From: an uncultured bacterium
GTDB taxonomy: Bacteria; Planctomycetota; UBA1135; GCA-002748355
Assembly: GCA_937858895.1 (NCBI GenBank)
Contig: CALLZN010000188.1
Span: 1-50,796, forward strand
Length of the DNA stretch: 50,796 bases
Reading direction: 5' to 3'
How positions within the stretch are numbered: position 1 is the stretch's first letter; every line of letters begins with the position of its first letter. Below, in pieces: positions 7,155 through 15,703 of the stretch. The position numbers and the translations under genes are program-made. The notes beneath the pieces are model-generated. The model saw nothing but the letters and a program-made list of their open reading frames with translations, was not told the origin of the DNA and did not search any database.

Positions 7155-9422
7155 ATGAAGACCCCCCTCGAGATCGCTCGCAACGTCTACTCCCGCCAAG
7201 GCGAGATCCACGCCCGCGCACGCACTCTCCTCGGCCGCCCGCTGACGCTGGCCGAGAAGATCCTCTTCGCGCATCGATCGGACCCGAGCGAGCCGGCCCC
7301 GCGCCGCGGCAAGGACATGGGCAGCCTGCATCCCGATCGCGTGGCGATGCAGGACGCGACCGCGCAGATGGCGATCTTGCAGTTCATCTCGGCTGGGCTG
7401 CCCGAAGTGGCGTTGCCGACCACCGTGCACTGTGATCACTTGATCCAGGCTCGCGATGGTGCCGCACCCGACCTCGCGCGTGCCGAAGACGAGAACGGCG
7501 AGGTCTACGCCTTCTTGCGATCGGCAGCGGACAAGTACGGCATGGGCTTCTGGCGCCCAGGCTCGGGGATCATCCACCAGGTGGTCTTCGAGAATTACGC
7601 CTTCCCCGGCGGCTTGATGATCGGCACCGACAGCCACACGCCGAACGCGGGCGGACTCGGCATGCTCGCGGTCGGCGTCGGCGGAGCGGACGCGGTCGAC
7701 GCCATGGTCGGCATGCCCTGGGAAGTGCTCTGGCCGCGCCTCATCGGCGTGCGACTCACGGGCAGACTCTCGGGTTGGTCGGCCTCGAAGGACGTGATCC
7801 TCGAGATGCTGCGGCGGCTCACGGTCGATGGCGGCACAGGGAAGATCGTCGAATACTTCGGCCCCGGTGCCGAGGCCTTGTCCTGCACGGGTAAGGGCAC
7901 GATCACGAACATGGGCGCCGAGCTCGGCGCGACGACGTCGGTCTTCGCCTTCGACGACAGCATGCTGCGCTACCTCGAGGCGACGGGGCGCAAAGAGCTG
8001 GCCGACCTCTGCCGGCAACACCGCGACGAGCTACGGCCCGACCCCGAAGTGATGGAGAACCCGGCGGACTTCTACGACGAGGTCCTCGAGATCGACCTAG
8101 GGGAGCTCGAAGCCGGCCTCGTCGGCCCGCATACGCCCGACCTCTTTCACAAGGTCTCCGACATGCGCGAGACAGCGCAGCGCGAGGACTACCCGGTGCA
8201 GATTTCGGCGGCCCTGATCGGCTCGTGCACGAACTCGAGCTACGAGGACCTGAGTCGGTCGGCGCACATCGCGCAGCAGGCGATCGACAAGGGCGTCAAG
8301 CCCGCGGTCCCCTTCTTCGTGAGCCCCGGTTCGGATGCGATCCAATCGACGGCCGAGCGCGACGGGCAACTCGCGACGTTGCGCGAACTCGGCGCGACGA
8401 TCCTCACCAACTCATGTGGCCCGTGCATCGGTCAGTGGGCACGGCCGACTCTCGAGAAGGGCACGCGCAACTCGATCGTGTCGTCCTTCAATCGCAACTT
8501 CCCCGGCCGCAACGACGGCAATCGCGAGACTCTGAGCTTCCTCGGTAGCCCTGAATTGGTGACGGCAATCGCACTCTCAGGCCGCCTCGACTTCGATCCG
8601 ACCCGCGACACTCTCCGCGCGAGCGACGGCAGCGAGTTTCGTCTGGAGGCACCGCAGGGGCCCGAACTACCTGCGGCCGGCTATGCGCTCAATGATTCGG
8701 GTTACCTCGCCCCCACCCTGAGCTCGACGGCGAGCATCGAAATTCTCCAAGGCAGTGACCGACTCGCGTTGCTCGAGCCCTTTGTCGCGCCAGCGATCCC
8801 CGGCGACTTCGTGGACATGCCACTGCTGCTCAAGGCGGTCGGGAAGTGCACGACCGACCACATCTCGCCGGCCGGCTACTGGCTGCGCTTCCGCGGCCAC
8901 CTCGACAAGATCAGTGACAACATGTTCATTGGCGCGGTCAACGCTTTCACCGACAAGCCCGGCACGGCGCGCAATGTCTTCGACGATTCGGTTGCCTCGG
9001 TCAGCGATGTGGCGCGCCAGTACAAAGCGCGAGGCAAGGGCTGGGTCGTTGTCGGTGACCAAAACTACGGCGAAGGCAGCAGCCGCGAGCACGCGGCGAT
9101 GGAACCGCGCTACCTCGGCTGCAAGGCGGTCATCGTGCGCAGCTTCGCGCGCATCCACCAGACCAACCTCAAGAAGCAAGGGGTCTTGCCGCTGACCTTC
9201 GTCGACCCAAGCGACTACGACAAGATCCGCGAGAAGGACAGCTTCACGCTCCTGGGTCTCGACAAGTTGGCTCCCGAAAAAAACGTCAGCTGCCGCATTC
9301 TGCATGCGGACGGCAGCGAGGATCACATCGAGCTTGGGCACACGATGACTGCCGACCAGATCGCGTGGTTCCACCACGGGTCGGCGCTCGAGATGATCCG
9401 CCAGAAGCAGCAGCAGGGTTGA
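7155..9422 (+). CDS. acn: Aconitate hydratase (mitochondrial-type aconitase)
   Basis: This 755-residue protein has the length and motifs of the mitochondrial-type aconitase branch. The 4Fe-4S ligands are Cys358 (GSCTNSSYEDL) and Cys421/Cys424 (NSCGPCIGQW). It also has HCDHLIQA and GTDSHTPNAGGLG near the N-terminal active site, and the swivel-domain motifs TTDHISPAG, QNYGEGSSREHAA and FARIHQTNLKKQG. It interconverts citrate and isocitrate in the TCA cycle. The ATG at 7155 has a strong AGGAG eight bases upstream; longer in-frame extensions are spurious. It is followed after 39 bases by the RdgC-like pair on the same strand. Confidence 0.97.
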   Translation: MKTPLEIARNVYSRQGEIHARARTLLGRPLTLAEKILFAHRSDPSEPAPRRGKDMGSLHPDRVAMQDATAQMAILQFISAGLPEVALPTTVHCDHLIQARDGAAPDLARAEDENGEVYAFLRSAADKYGMGFWRPGSGIIHQVVFENYAFPGGLMIGTDSHTPNAGGLGMLAVGVGGADAVDAMVGMPWEVLWPRLIGVRLTGRLSGWSASKDVILEMLRRLTVDGGTGKIVEYFGPGAEALSCTGKGTITNMGAELGATTSVFAFDDSMLRYLEATGRKELADLCRQHRDELRPDPEVMENPADFYDEVLEIDLGELEAGLVGPHTPDLFHKVSDMRETAQREDYPVQISAALIGSCTNSSYEDLSRSAHIAQQAIDKGVKPAVPFFVSPGSDAIQSTAERDGQLATLRELGATILTNSCGPCIGQWARPTLEKGTRNSIVSSFNRNFPGRNDGNRETLSFLGSPELVTAIALSGRLDFDPTRDTLRASDGSEFRLEAPQGPELPAAGYALNDSGYLAPTLSSTASIEILQGSDRLALLEPFVAPAIPGDFVDMPLLLKAVGKCTTDHISPAGYWLRFRGHLDKISDNMFIGAVNAFTDKPGTARNVFDDSVASVSDVARQYKARGKGWVVVGDQNYGEGSSREHAAMEPRYLGCKAVIVRSFARIHQTNLKKQGVLPLTFVDPSDYDKIREKDSFTLLGLDKLAPEKNVSCRILHADGSEDHIELGHTMTADQIAWFHHGSALEMIRQKQQQG

Positions 9423-9428
9423 TCGAGG

Positions 9429-9444
9429 CGCAGCACGGGCTGCG
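9429..9444 (+). promoter_or_regulatory. Hairpin between acn and the rdgC-like gene
   Basis: CGCAGC (9429-9434) and GCTGCG (9439-9444) form a 6-bp stem with loop ACGG in the 39-base gap. It lies immediately before a strong AAGGAGAAGGGG ribosome-binding site. It has no T-run, so it is not an ordinary terminator. It may protect or separate the two cistrons. Confidence 0.35.
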
Positions 9445-9461
9445 AAGGAGAAGGGGAAACT

Positions 9462-10184
9462 ATGCCACCATTCAAGAAGGGAGGCAGCTTCGTGCGCTTC
9501 TTCGTCGAGGGCACGCTGCCGGACACGGCGTCGGAGGACTTCTTCGAAGCGCTCTCGAAGGAGCGCTTTCGTTCGATCGAGAGCGCCGCGAGCGAGGAAC
9601 TCAGCGCCGGCTGGGTCTCGCCTTCGGATCCGAGCGGCCAGGACTTCCTGCGCGAAGACATCCTCGTCGGGGACTTCGTGCGGCTGCGCATCCGGGTCGA
9701 CAAAAAGAAGCTGCCGGCCGCTTGGCTCGCGATCCACATGGCCGCCGAGCTCCGCGCGCGTGACGGCAAGAAGATTTCCGCGCGTGAACGCAAAGAGATC
9801 CGCGCCGACATCGAAGAACGCATCCTGCCGCGCACGCTGCCATCGGTGAGCTTCCTCGAGGTCGTCCTCGTGCCGCGCTCGGCCGCGTCGCGCGGGGCCT
9901 TGGTCTTTCTCTTCTCGACGAGCGCTGCAGCAGCTGCCGAGTGCGCGAAGCTCTTCCACAAGAGCTTCGGCGTATCGCTCGTCGAGGTCGACCCGACGAC
10001 GCTCGCCGAACGGGCGCCGCTCGCGGCCGAAAAGCGTAGCTACCTCGAGCGCTGCTCGCCGTTCTCGACCGAGCGGAAGCGCGAGCCGGCGAGGCCCCAG
10101 CGTGCGCGCGCGGCCGCGAGCGCTGTCGATGATGACGACGACGCCATCGCCGAGACGCACGCCGAAAGCGCGGAGGCATTCTGA
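9462..10184 (+). CDS. RdgC-like recombination-associated protein (N-terminal and central part)
   Basis: A 240-residue protein that matches the RdgC layout. Near the N-terminus FFEALSKERFRSI and a Trp-Val segment (GWVSP) parallel the RdgC start. The centre carries the characteristic charged helix RARDGKKISARERKEIRADI, followed by LPRTLPSVSFLEVVLVPRS and AAAAAECAKLFHKSFGVSLVEV, as in RdgC (LPR.....W..P.....V...S..KA......L). RdgC is a ring-shaped DNA-binding dimer that limits RecA activity. The usual C-terminal third is replaced by an Arg/Ala-rich and acidic tail (DDDDDAIAE). That third seems to be encoded by the next gene, which begins on the stop codon (TGATG). The ATG at 9462 has a strong ribosome-binding site. 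Confidence 0.7.
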   Translation: MPPFKKGGSFVRFFVEGTLPDTASEDFFEALSKERFRSIESAASEELSAGWVSPSDPSGQDFLREDILVGDFVRLRIRVDKKKLPAAWLAIHMAAELRARDGKKISARERKEIRADIEERILPRTLPSVSFLEVVLVPRSAASRGALVFLFSTSAAAAAECAKLFHKSFGVSLVEVDPTTLAERAPLAAEKRSYLERCSPFSTERKREPARPQRARAAASAVDDDDDAIAETHAESAEAF

Positions 10185-10702
10185 TGCAGGATCGCAGCGA
10201 ACACGCCTTCCTCGGCGAGGAGTTCTTGACCTGGCTCTGGTATCGCAGCGAGACCGGTCAGGCGACCTTCACTCTGCGCGACCGCAGCGAAGTCGCGATC
10301 AGCCTCGACGACTTCCTCTGCATCGGTGGCAACGAGGACGAAACCGAGCAAACCCTGCGCAAGGGCCTACCGACCCGCAGCCATGAGGCAACGGCCGCGC
10401 TCGCCAGCGGCAAGCGCCTCGTCAAGGCTCGCCTCATCGTCGCCGAGGGCGACGACGAATGGACGCTCACGCTCGACGGACCGCGCTTCGCCTTCGGAAG
10501 CGTCCGACGCAACAACCCCGAAGCGGACAGCGAGAGCGCCGAGGCGCGCGACATCGAGCGCATCCAGTCCTTCGTGCGCGTCGGCGAGGTCCTCGATGGG
10601 ATCTACGGCGCCTTCCTCGACGAGCGCTTGCAGGAGAATTTTTCGGCGACGACCCTCGATGCCATGCGCGGCTGGGTCGAAGCGCGCGGCGCGCGCGACT
10701 GA
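10184..10702 (+). CDS. RdgC-associated partner protein (RdgC C-terminal-like)
   Basis: A 172-residue protein opening MQDRSEHAFLGEEFLTWLWY. Its middle (HEATAALASGKRLVKARLIV, then DDEWTLTLDG and FAFGSVRR) aligns by eye with the C-terminal region of RdgC (EEITNHIEAGKVVTKLAL... then a strand-rich DNA-facing segment). I infer that it supplies the C-terminal part of a split RdgC. It is translationally coupled to the preceding gene by a one-base TGATG overlap, which implies equimolar synthesis and a complex. It could also be an independent DNA-binding partner. No other domain is recognised. Confidence 0.6.
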   Translation: MQDRSEHAFLGEEFLTWLWYRSETGQATFTLRDRSEVAISLDDFLCIGGNEDETEQTLRKGLPTRSHEATAALASGKRLVKARLIVAEGDDEWTLTLDGPRFAFGSVRRNNPEADSESAEARDIERIQSFVRVGEVLDGIYGAFLDERLQENFSATTLDAMRGWVEARGARD

Positions 10703-10727
10703 GGCAGGCGCGCTCGCGGCGGCGCGA

Positions 10728-10759
10728 TTGGCCCTATCGACAGGGCGGAGGACGGCCAA
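10728..10759. repeat. Inverted repeat at the border of the low-GC segment
   Basis: TTGGCC (10728-10733) and GGCCAA (10754-10759) are perfect inverse complements around a 20-base spacer. The left arm overlaps an alternative hairpin GCCCT/AGGGC. It lies just after the rdgC pair and just before the low-GC orphan frame. It could act as a factor-dependent terminator for the plus-strand operon, but there is no T-run. Confidence 0.3.
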
Positions 10760-10761
10760 CT

Positions 10762-11160
10762 TCAACGCGGCCCGGCAAGCAAAGTTGCTCTGACGTCGAC
10801 CCTCAAACCGTAGGTTCGGACATCAACTCCGCCCACAGATATCACATCACTGTCGATTCGAGCTGGCTGCTTGGCGTAGCAGTGCCATCCAATAAAACAT
10901 GGCATGCTCACCGTCGGATCACGATGAGCGTACTTGAACATACCGAGGATGTCCGGAACATCTTTGTCAGCCTCAACATAGAGACCTGGATTCGTATCTC
11001 GAGTGAGATCCGCCAACTGACTCGCGGCGCGCCACAGACAACTTGCGGCAGAGTATCCATCCCCCTTTGTCTTATCGACAACCGACATTAGCGACTTGCC
11101 GACCTTGGACATGCGTCGATAATAATCCCCGCTCCCTTCAACTTCATCCTGAACATCCAT
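10762..11160 (-). CDS. Orphan hypothetical protein in a low-GC segment
   Basis: A 132-residue frame starting MDVQDEVEGSGDYYRRMSKV. It matches no family I know. It has a balanced composition with Tyr, Trp and Cys (YSAASCLWRAASQLADL, MPCFIGWHCYAKQ), unlike shadow frames in this genome. Base composition is about half GC over the 120 bases I counted (10801-10920), far below its neighbours, and codons often end in A or T. It begins 18 bases after the P-type ATPase stop, in the same frame, and has no evident ribosome-binding site. It may be a recently acquired gene, a remnant, or non-coding foreign DNA. Confidence 0.4.
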   Translation of the reverse strand: MDVQDEVEGSGDYYRRMSKVGKSLMSVVDKTKGDGYSAASCLWRAASQLADLTRDTNPGLYVEADKDVPDILGMFKYAHRDPTVSMPCFIGWHCYAKQPARIDSDVISVGGVDVRTYGLRVDVRATLLAGPR

Positions 11161-11178
11161 CGTAGGCGCCGCCAGCGC

Positions 11179-13260
11179 TCAGACCACCCGCACGTTCGAG
11201 CCGCGCCAGAAGCGCCAGGCGTTCAGCCCGACGAGGACGGCGGCGAGCGCGGCCAAGCCCGCCGCCATGATCGACAGCAGGCTGAGCGGCACGAACTGCG
11301 GCGCGAGGCCAGCCACGAAGGGCAGGCCGAGGGCGACGACGCCGAGCGCGAGGAATAGATTCTGTCGTGCGTTGCGCAGAGCCGCGCGGCCGAGGTCACG
11401 CGCGGTGACGATGCTGTCGAAGCCGGCTCCGACGAGCGCAATATCCGCCGCATCGATGGCCTGGTCGCTTCCGCTCCCCATCGCCACGCCGACGTCGGCA
11501 CGCGCGAGGGCTGGAGCATCGTTGTCGCCGTCCCCGATCATCGCGACGGTCCATCCTTCTTGCTGCCACTCCTCGATGTGCTGCGCCTTGTCATCCGGCC
11601 GGAGATTGGCTCGGTAGTCGCTGATGCCGAGTTGGCGAGCGATGACTGCCGCGGTCTCTTGTGAATCGCCGGTGACCATCTCGACCTCGAGACCGCGCTG
11701 GGTGAGCTTGTCCACCGCCTCGCGCACACCGGCTCCGAGCTGGTCCGCGAGCACGATGCTGCCGATGCAGCGCGTCTCTTCGAAGGCCCAGACGACGGAT
11801 TGCCCCGCGGCTTCGAAGTGGCGCTCGCGCGCCTCGAGGGGGGTGATGTCGACGCCGCGCTCTACCAAGAGCGCGAGGCTACCGACACCGACCGTGCGCC
11901 CCTCGAAGCGTCCGTAGACGCCTCGACCGTCGAGCGATCCGAAGGTCGTGACCGGCAGGGCTTCGAGCTCCAAGGCTTCTACGCCTTCGCGGATGGCGAT
12001 GCCGACCGGATGCGATGAGCCGGCTTCGAGGCCAGCTACGAGACGCAAGAGCTTGACGTCGTCGTAGTCGGGCACGAAGACCTCGACACCCATGAGCTGC
12101 GGATGGCCGGTCGTGAGCGTTCCCGTCTTGTCCACCAAGACGACGTCGGCTCGCGCGACCGTTTCGAGCGCGGGCGCATGCTTGATCAGAATGCCGCGCC
12201 TTGCCGCTGCAGCGGTCCCGACCGACATCGCGAGGCGGGCAGCGACGAGGGCGGCGCAAGGGCAGGCGAGGACGAGGATCGAAATCCCATGTTGGAAAGC
12301 ACCCAGCTCTCGCGCTCCTGCGCCAAAGAAGAGCTGCCCCAAAAAGGTCGCGAGCGCCACCGCGAGGCAAACCAGCAAGAAGCGCCGGACCGTGCGCGCG
12401 CTCGAGCGTTCGACCGCCGCAACCTGTCGCTGCGCGGCAGCCACCATCGACGACACGCGCGCGATGACGAGGTGTTTGCCGACGTGCTTGGCGCGCACGA
12501 CGAGGGTCGCGTCCACGTTGAGCGTCCCACCGACGACGCGATCCCCGACACTCCTAGCGACGCGCCGCGATTGACCGCTCAACATCGCCTCGTCGACCGT
12601 GCTGTTGCCATCGAGGATCTCGCCGTCGACTGCGAAGCGCTCGCCAGGAAGCACACGAATCTGATCGCCGACCGCCAAGGCCACGGCCGCGACTCGCTCT
12701 TCGTTGCCCAGAGCGTCGAGACGCATGGCGAAGGGCGGGGTGAACGACGACAGCCGCTCGAGCAATTGCGCTGTGCGCCACTTGACGCGCAACTCCAAGA
12801 CTTCGACCAAGACAACGCTCGTCACGGTCACAGCCGTCGCGGCAAAAAAGGTCGGCAGCCGACCTCGGCCATCGCGCATCACATCCGGAAAGAGCTGCGG
12901 CGCTACGAGAGTTGCACAACTGACGGCAAAGGGCAGCACGATGAAGAGCGCCAACAATGTGTTCTCGTCGAAGCGCGGCAGCGCGGCTGAGGCGCGCTTC
13001 CACGTGCCCAGCCCTCCGATCGCCAGGGCCGCCGACGCAACCATGGAGGGAAGCCAAGGCATGTCCGCCCATGCCCGTAAGCGCCAGAGCATCGGCGTCG
13101 CGTCGCTCACAGCGAGCAAGACGAGGCCGGCCGACAAGAGCACGCACACGAAGAGGCGCAGCTCATGCGTCGAGGGCCTCGCGTCGTTGCGCGAGGCTCT
13201 CGCATGTGCATGCGAAACGAAGGTCCCGTGTTCGGCAGATTGGTCGACGAAGAGAGCCAT
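11179..13260 (-). CDS. Divergent P1B-type (heavy-metal) transporting ATPase
   Basis: A 693-residue P-type ATPase. It has the phosphorylation loop DKTGTLTTGH (plus-strand positions about 12119-12137), the P1B-specific His-Pro motif SSHPVG, the hinge GDGDNDAPALARADVGVAMG and the intramembrane CPC (12256-12264) in LACPCAALVAARL. There is no N-terminal CxxC metal-binding domain, only a His-containing tail (EHGTFVSHAHA). Several hallmark residues differ. The actuator TGES is SGQS (12568-12579). CPC is not followed by the usual ALGLATP. The late helices lack the YN...MxxSS residues of Cu(I) pumps. Metal and direction cannot be assigned, and activity may be altered. The start is uncertain: ATG 13260 is used, and a TTG at 13353 would add an N-terminal extension. 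Confidence 0.85.
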   Translation of the reverse strand: MALFVDQSAEHGTFVSHAHARASRNDARPSTHELRLFVCVLLSAGLVLLAVSDATPMLWRLRAWADMPWLPSMVASAALAIGGLGTWKRASAALPRFDENTLLALFIVLPFAVSCATLVAPQLFPDVMRDGRGRLPTFFAATAVTVTSVVLVEVLELRVKWRTAQLLERLSSFTPPFAMRLDALGNEERVAAVALAVGDQIRVLPGERFAVDGEILDGNSTVDEAMLSGQSRRVARSVGDRVVGGTLNVDATLVVRAKHVGKHLVIARVSSMVAAAQRQVAAVERSSARTVRRFLLVCLAVALATFLGQLFFGAGARELGAFQHGISILVLACPCAALVAARLAMSVGTAAAARRGILIKHAPALETVARADVVLVDKTGTLTTGHPQLMGVEVFVPDYDDVKLLRLVAGLEAGSSHPVGIAIREGVEALELEALPVTTFGSLDGRGVYGRFEGRTVGVGSLALLVERGVDITPLEARERHFEAAGQSVVWAFEETRCIGSIVLADQLGAGVREAVDKLTQRGLEVEMVTGDSQETAAVIARQLGISDYRANLRPDDKAQHIEEWQQEGWTVAMIGDGDNDAPALARADVGVAMGSGSDQAIDAADIALVGAGFDSIVTARDLGRAALRNARQNLFLALGVVALGLPFVAGLAPQFVPLSLLSIMAAGLAALAAVLVGLNAWRFWRGSNVRVV

Positions 13261-13403
13261 GCAGGGTCCGTGTTGGCTGAGCCGGAAACCATGCTCGGAG
13301 CCGCGAGGGCGCAGACAGCGCGGTAGGTCCAGCCTAGCAAGTTCTCCGCGCAACGCTCGACCAACCTCGTCGCAAGCGGAGCCTCTTCAGATGTGTGGGC
13401 GTC

Positions 13404-13913
13404 TCAGATGTGGGAGTAGAGGTAGAGGTGCCAGGCCAACAAGGCCGAGTAAATCGCAACGACCGACAAGAAGCCCCAGATCACGCCTCGATACTTCGAC
13501 ACGATGACCAAGTACATCGTGCAGAGACCGATGCCCAGCGTCTTGACGCCGAGGAAGACCATGGGCCCCATCTCGAGCAGGCGCAGGGCGACGGGGTTCA
13601 GCTCTTCGCCGCCGAGCCCGAGAAAGAGCAACGTGAAGAACGCGTCGAGAGCGTTCAACAAGACGATCGCAGTCGCGAGCAAGAACGTGCCTTGCCCGTA
13701 GCGATCCACGAAGACGTTGGCGTTCTCCCCTTCACGGCGTCCGGCCTCGCGGCGACCGCCGAAGAAGGTCCAGCGCGACAGCATGCGGGTCTCACGCTGG
13801 CGCCGATCCGGAAAACGTCGCCGCTCGATGCGCAGGGCTTCGGTGCGAACGAGGATTGGCGTGCGCTGCATATACGCGCGAACGAGTCGACGGCGGGCGA
13901 TCCGGGCTTCCAT
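13404..13913 (-). CDS. DUF5658-type membrane protein
   Basis: A 169-residue protein with a basic N-terminus (residues about 1-60, many Arg) followed by FVDRYGQGTFLLATAIVLL and two further hydrophobic helices. The segment LNALDAFFTLLFLGLGGEELNPV is typical of DUF5658: a helix with an Asp, then a Gly-rich turn and Glu-x-NP. The C-terminus is membrane-embedded. Start ATG 13913 is well supported by GGAGGAA seven bases upstream; a TTG at 13928 is less likely. Function unknown. It sits between the VWA gene and the ATPase gene on the same strand. Confidence 0.7.
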   Translation of the reverse strand: MEARIARRRLVRAYMQRTPILVRTEALRIERRRFPDRRQRETRMLSRWTFFGGRREAGRREGENANVFVDRYGQGTFLLATAIVLLNALDAFFTLLFLGLGGEELNPVALRLLEMGPMVFLGVKTLGIGLCTMYLVIVSKYRGVIWGFLSVVAIYSALLAWHLYLYSHI

Positions 13914-13998
13914 GGGGGCTTCCTCCAACGGAGACTACCCCACGAAAAGCGGGCAGCGCGGCCACCGGAGGAAAAACCCCCCGCGCCTCGACCGCGCC

Positions 13999-15588
13999 TC
14001 AGCCGCCGAGATCGACGAAGACGCCGCCGTTCATTTCGGCGAGACGCTTCATGAAGCTCGCTTCGAACTCACCAATCGAGATCGCGTGGATGACGACACT
14101 GCGCAGCTCGTTGACCTTCTTGACCTCTTTGAGGATGTCCTCGGTGTCGACGAACTTGCCGATCGAGGGACGACCGTCTGTCAGGAAGTAGATCGTGTCG
14201 AGCTTCGGTGGCTTCTTGTCGCCAGAGCCCGTGAGAACGAGGCCCTTGGCCGGGTCGAGGTCGAAGGCCTGCATCAAGGCCTCGTAGGTGTTGGTCTTGC
14301 CCGAGTCGTCACCGGCGACCGCGCCGAAGCCCCCACTCGAAGCCACGCCGAGCGGCTGCAGGCGCTTGATGTAAGAAAGCGCGGCGGCCTTGTTCGAGAT
14401 CGTGCACTGCGTGAGCCACGGCTTCCAACGATCGACCTTCTTGCCGAAGGACAGAATGTTGAACCAGGTCGTGTTGTCGAGCGAGTTGACGGTGTTGTAG
14501 AGCTCGGTCTTGACGATGTCGATCTTGCGGAAGGACGGGTAGCCACCGTCCTTGAACTTCTTGCGATCGGTCACGAGGTCGTCCATCGACGCGCTGCAGT
14601 CGATCACGAAGACGACCCGCGTCGACTCGGTCGGAATGCCGGCGAAGACCTTGGCGTTGGGCCCCGGCGCGTAGGCCTTGTCAGCTTCGGCCTTGGCCTT
14701 GCGCGCGGTCTCCAGCTCTTCGTCCGTCGGCAAGCGGAAGTTCGGGATGCTCGTCAGGAACTTCCACTGCTTCTTCCATTGCTCGTGGTCGGTCCCGAAG
14801 TCGCGCGTCGTGATCTCGAAGAGGGCGCTCGCTGCGTCTTGCTTGAGACGACCCTCGTCGTCGAGGAAGTCGATCAGCGGCTCGACCGCCTCCATGGTGC
14901 GCAAGACACCGAGCGCGCGGATCGCAGCGGCTTGAACTTGCCAGACCTTGTCCGCGAGCATGGGCACGATCTTGGGCCCGAGCTCCTTGACCTTGGTCGC
15001 GCGGATGGCGTCGAGGGTCGCGACCCGCACTTCGTAGGCGCCGTCCTCGAGGAAGGCAGCGAGGATCTTCTCGCGGCCCGCCGCGCCGAGGCGGCCGAGC
15101 GCGCGCGCGATGTGGAACTTCTCGATGACGTTGAGGCCCTTGTCCTTCTCGTAGATCTCATCGATCGTCTTCAGCAGCGACGCCTGCTTGGCCTGCGAAA
15201 ACACGTCGATGAGCTCGCCGCGCATCTCGCGATCCTTCATGTCGACGAGGGCTGCCAGCACGGCTTCGAAGGACGACTTCTCGCGGTAGCCCGAGAGCAC
15301 GCGCTTGGCCGCTTCTTTGATCGCGACCTCCTTGTGCTTGAGCAGGGGCAGCAAGACATCGACGGCCTCGGGGCAGTCGTCGGTCTCGAGCGCGAGGATG
15401 GACTCGACCTGCTGCGCGACCTCCTTGAACTTGCGGAAGAAGCGCTCGAACTCCTTCACGGAGTCGAGCTTCTGCTCATAGGTCTTCCCTTGCCACGGCA
15501 TCGATCGCGCAACACCTGCGCAGGGCAGGAGCGCGATCAAGAAGAGGGCAAAGTGGCGTAGCGAGGTCGGCAGGATCGTCGAGCGCAT
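13999..15588 (-). CDS. Secreted HEAT-repeat / von Willebrand factor A domain protein
   Basis: A 529-residue exported protein. A signal peptide (MRSTILPTSLRHFALFLIAL..., cleavage near residues 25-30) leads into HEAT-like helical repeats (about residues 50-270, for example FHIARALGRLGAAGREKIL and VQAAAIRALGVLRTMEAVEP). A VWA domain fills about residues 310-525 and begins TRVVFVIDCSASM, whose DxSxS is a complete MIDAS metal site (plus 14587-14601). LTDGRPSIG provides the late MIDAS Asp. Such proteins are usually periplasmic adhesion or assembly scaffolds. A TTG at 15618 is a less likely start. Confidence 0.83.
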   Translation of the reverse strand: MRSTILPTSLRHFALFLIALLPCAGVARSMPWQGKTYEQKLDSVKEFERFFRKFKEVAQQVESILALETDDCPEAVDVLLPLLKHKEVAIKEAAKRVLSGYREKSSFEAVLAALVDMKDREMRGELIDVFSQAKQASLLKTIDEIYEKDKGLNVIEKFHIARALGRLGAAGREKILAAFLEDGAYEVRVATLDAIRATKVKELGPKIVPMLADKVWQVQAAAIRALGVLRTMEAVEPLIDFLDDEGRLKQDAASALFEITTRDFGTDHEQWKKQWKFLTSIPNFRLPTDEELETARKAKAEADKAYAPGPNAKVFAGIPTESTRVVFVIDCSASMDDLVTDRKKFKDGGYPSFRKIDIVKTELYNTVNSLDNTTWFNILSFGKKVDRWKPWLTQCTISNKAAALSYIKRLQPLGVASSGGFGAVAGDDSGKTNTYEALMQAFDLDPAKGLVLTGSGDKKPPKLDTIYFLTDGRPSIGKFVDTEDILKEVKKVNELRSVVIHAISIGEFEASFMKRLAEMNGGVFVDLGG

Positions 15589-15608
15589 GCGCAGTTCTTG
15601 CTGAGTTC

Positions 15609-15626
15609 GGCGGGGCAAGCCCCACC
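15609..15626 (-). promoter_or_regulatory. Hairpin in the leader of the HEAT/VWA gene
   Basis: On the minus strand GGTGGGG and CCCCGCC pair over 7 bp (one G-U) around a CTTG tetraloop, ending 20 bases before the ATG at 15588. It may insulate the gene from the upstream 817-residue frame or affect translation. There is no T-run. Confidence 0.35.
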
Positions 15627-15703
15627 TTAAGGCAAGATCGCGCTGGGCAGAAGCCGCGGTCCTCGTGATCTAGGCGCCCGCCGTGTTCAGCGCGCCGTCT
15701 CGT

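Noticed and set aside
8667..10160. Long minus-strand frame opposite aconitase and the rdgC-like gene
   Set aside because: It spans two convincingly coding plus-strand genes and has no recognisable domain.
11160..11181. UGA read-through joining the P-type ATPase and the orphan frame as a selenoprotein
   Set aside because: The two frames are in phase across one TGA, and selB is present, but no SECIS-like hairpin of usual form follows, base composition changes abruptly and the ATPase already ends normally.
13971..13998. Terminator after the HEAT/VWA gene
   Set aside because: A T-run on the minus strand is present, but the preceding stem is only four CG pairs, so I did not call it.
13717..15561. 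Plus-strand frame opposite the HEAT/VWA gene
   Set aside because: The minus-strand product has a signal peptide, HEAT repeats and MIDAS motif; the opposite frame is compositionally biased shadow.
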